DNA of 16,251 nt from an uncultured Eubacterium sp. (GTDB lineage Bacteria; Bacillota; Clostridia; Peptostreptococcales; Anaerovoracaceae): the NCBI GenBank assembly GCA_902495595.1, contig CABUXV010000038.1, forward strand, positions 1 to 16,251, given 5' to 3'. Each line of letters begins with the position of its first letter. Positions within the stretch are counted from its first letter, which is position 1. This document shows, in pieces, positions 14,589-16,251 of the stretch. The translations under genes and the position numbers were made by a program. The notes under the pieces were generated by a model. It had not been told where the DNA came from. It ran no database searches and worked only from the letters and a program-made list of their open reading frames with translations.

Positions 14589-15446
14589 ATGATAATAGCG
14601 CAGACCATAGCGCAGGTGCGTGAAAAAGTTAATGATTGGAAAAGGCAGGGACTTACCGTTGGGCTTGTGCCGACAATGGGAGCGCTGCATGAGGGACATG
14701 CTTCGCTGGTTGAGAAAGCTGTGAGAAGCTGTGACAGGGTAGTTGCCTCAATATTTGTAAATCCGACTCAGTTTGCGGAAAACGAAGATATGGAAAGCTA
14801 TCCTAGAAATTTTGAAAAGGACTGCGGTATTCTCGAAGAGAAAGGATGCCATATGGTTTTTCATCCTGGTGTCGAGGAAATGTATCCCAAAGGGTTTGCA
14901 ACATATGTGGAGCTTAAATCGGATATGACTCGTCAGCTGTGCGGAAAAAGCCGTCCCGAGCATTTTAAAGGCGTATGCACTGTGGTGAGCAAGCTTTTTA
15001 ATATAGTCGCTCCTGACAAGGCATTTTTCGGAGAAAAGGATGCTCAGCAGCTTGCGGTAATACGTCAGATGAACAGAGATATGTCTTTTGGAATTGAGAT
15101 CGTGGGATGTCCGACGGTAAGAGAGAAAGACGGGCTTGCAAAATCCAGCAGAAACTCTTATCTGAGCAAAAGTGAAAGGGCTGCCGCCGCAGTTATATAC
15201 AAAGCTGTAAAAGCGGCGCAGGAGCTTATCGGCAGTCTGAAAGAAGACGGTAAAGAGATAGAAAGCCGTCTTATTATTGAGACAATGGAAGATATCATTT
15301 CAAAGGAGCCTATGGCAAGGATTGATTATATAGAGGCGGTAGACGGCATGAGTCTGCTGCCGGCAGAATACCTTAATTCCGGTGATTTGGTAGCTGTCGC
15401 TGTTTATGTGGGAAATACCAGGCTTATAGATAACTTTACTTTGTAG
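14589..15446 (+). CDS. panC: Pantothenate synthetase (pantoate--beta-alanine ligase)
   Basis: PanC condenses pantoate and beta-alanine with ATP, through a pantoyl-adenylate, to form pantothenate. The 285-residue protein shows the nucleotidyltransferase start LVPTMGALHEGH (26-37), SIFVNPTQF (54-62), YPRNFEKD (71-78), RPEHFKGVCTVVSKLFNI (middle), KAFFGEKDAQQL and the KSSRNSYLS loop (the KMSKS-equivalent). I chose ATG 14589 because it puts PTMG at residue 28, as in most relatives; ATG 14571 would add six residues and has an AAGGAT site at a longer distance. It follows panB closely. No panD (aspartate decarboxylase, source of beta-alanine) is present in the window. Confidence 0.95.
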   Translation: MIIAQTIAQVREKVNDWKRQGLTVGLVPTMGALHEGHASLVEKAVRSCDRVVASIFVNPTQFAENEDMESYPRNFEKDCGILEEKGCHMVFHPGVEEMYPKGFATYVELKSDMTRQLCGKSRPEHFKGVCTVVSKLFNIVAPDKAFFGEKDAQQLAVIRQMNRDMSFGIEIVGCPTVREKDGLAKSSRNSYLSKSERAAAAVIYKAVKAAQELIGSLKEDGKEIESRLIIETMEDIISKEPMARIDYIEAVDGMSLLPAEYLNSGDLVAVAVYVGNTRLIDNFTL

Positions 15447-15475
15447 AGCAGATTTCATACGCTGATATTTTGAAA

Positions 15476-15509
15476 AACCTTTTGGGTATCTTTAAAATAC
15501 CTTTAGGTT
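15476..15509 (+). other. Interrupted hairpin between panC and the aminotransferase-like gene
   Basis: AACCT (15476-15480) pairs with AGGTT (15505-15509), and GGTAT (15485-15489) with ATACC (15497-15501), separated by T-rich internal loops. The following bases (CATTTGC) are not a T-run, so it is a poor terminator. It may reduce readthrough from panC or belong to the leader of the next gene. Confidence 0.45.
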
Positions 15510-15543
15510 CATTTGCTAAAATATATAAAAGGAGAAATCTAAA

Positions 15544-16251
15544 ATGCCTGAAAAAATTTTCAACAAAACAGAAGGTGATATAAACCTTACAGAAGAAAGA
15601 GGCCGCTGGCAGGAGACTTTTCTAAGTGATTATTCAAAAGAGCTGCTGGCAGAAGACAGCAGATATTTTCTGCATCAGGCGCTTTCTACGCCTTGTCTTG
15701 ACCCGATAACAGGGGTTGACGGTATTTACATAACCGATGAAGACGGCAGAAAGTTCATGGATTTCCACGGAAACAGCGTTCATCAGCTTGGATATAATCA
15801 TCCTTATCTTCTGGAAGCTCTCAAGAGACAGCTTTCGGAGCTGTCCTTTTCGCCGAGAAGATATTCAAATAAAACGGCGACGGCGTTAGCGAAGAAACTT
15901 ACCGGAATGATGCCGGGAGAAGGATGGAAGACTTTATTTACTCCAAGCGGAGCGTCATCCAACAGCATAGCTTTGAAAATAGCCAGAAAAGCTACCGGAA
16001 AGCATAAGACCATATCTCTTTGGGATGCTTTTCACGGAGCAAATCTGGATACCATATCCATCGGCGGAGAGGCGCATTTTCGCACAGGGATAGGTCCGCT
16101 TCTTCCGGGATGCAATCATGTACTGCCTTATAATTCATACAGATGTCCTTTCGGGGACTGCGGAAAGTGCGGACTTAAATGTATAGACTATATAGAATAC
16201 GTCTGTAAATGCGAGGGGGATATAGGAGCCATTATAATGGAACCTATTAGA
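15544..16251 (+). CDS. Class III PLP-dependent aminotransferase-like enzyme (3' end outside window)
   Basis: The first 236 residues are present and open to the window end. They match the class III aminotransferase fold: substrate-side N-terminal segment YFLHQALSTPCLDP (about 40-53), GRKFMDFHGNSVHQLGYNHP (about 69-88), the cofactor-phosphate loop TPSGASSNSIALKIA (about 140-154) and the WDAFHGA aromatic stacking region (about 160-166). A cysteine-rich insertion, RCPFGDCGKCGLKC (about 200-213), resembles what I recall of PLP enzymes such as (R)-1-hydroxy-2-aminoethylphosphonate ammonia-lyase (PbfA) more than ornithine or GABA transaminases. That substrate is tentative. The PLP-binding lysine lies beyond the window. 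ATG 15544 has an AAAGGAGAA site. About 100 bases separate it from panC, so cotranscription is uncertain. Confidence 0.85.
   Translation, partial: MPEKIFNKTEGDINLTEERGRWQETFLSDYSKELLAEDSRYFLHQALSTPCLDPITGVDGIYITDEDGRKFMDFHGNSVHQLGYNHPYLLEALKRQLSELSFSPRRYSNKTATALAKKLTGMMPGEGWKTLFTPSGASSNSIALKIARKATGKHKTISLWDAFHGANLDTISIGGEAHFRTGIGPLLPGCNHVLPYNSYRCPFGDCGKCGLKCIDYIEYVCKCEGDIGAIIMEPIR

Overview
This window looks like chromosome of an anaerobic Gram-positive bacterium of the class Clostridia. The evidence is moderately AT-rich genes with strong AGGAGG-type ribosome binding sites, intrinsic terminators, a TPP riboswitch over a thiamine salvage cluster, a DUF134/NifX-type gene pair, and a panB-panC cluster with a DUF2520 reductase-like gene. 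I cannot name a species. Almost everything reads rightward; only the DUF134/NifX-type pair (1324-2168) reads leftward.

Region by region: (1) 28-792 is a DUF169 protein. (2) 793-1323 has no gene but is full of structure: two diverged copies of one hairpin sequence, a strong terminator hairpin, a 10-bp inverted repeat and a degenerate array with a 13-14 bp period. (3) 1324-2168 (minus strand) encodes a DUF134 predicted DNA-binding protein and a NifX/FeMo-cofactor-domain protein with a His/Cys-rich tail. Their promoter has a perfect 12-bp palindrome lying over the -35 box. (4) 2352-3260 is a DUF445 membrane protein. (5) 3329-7936 is the thiamine salvage cluster: promoter, TPP riboswitch with expression-platform terminator, thiM, thiE, a HAD phosphatase, thiD and cytX. 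ThiM phosphorylates hydroxyethylthiazole, CytX would import hydroxymethylpyrimidine, ThiD phosphorylates it twice, and ThiE joins the two halves into thiamine monophosphate. The HAD enzyme is a candidate for removing that phosphate. No de novo thiC/thiG/thiH gene is present here. (6) 8027-9661 is an adenylate-forming acyl-CoA ligase of unknown substrate, preceded by a 26-bp perfect palindrome and followed by a good terminator. (7) 9946-12528 is a membrane hybrid sensor histidine kinase broken by one in-frame TAA after its first transmembrane segment. (8) 12783-15446 is a pantothenate cluster: a DUF2520/Rossmann protein that can only start at a CTG codon in its reading frame, panB and panC. The first gene is the obvious candidate for the ketopantoate reductase step. 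(9) 15544 to the window end is the first 236 residues of a class III PLP enzyme, possibly of the hydroxy-aminoethylphosphonate ammonia-lyase type.

I see no phage, insertion sequence, CRISPR, tRNA or rRNA. Nothing here is convincingly a new multi-gene system. The points most worth a second look are the broken kinase, the CTG-started DUF2520 gene in a pan operon, the HAD gene in the TPP-controlled operon, and the repeat-rich stretch at 793-1323.
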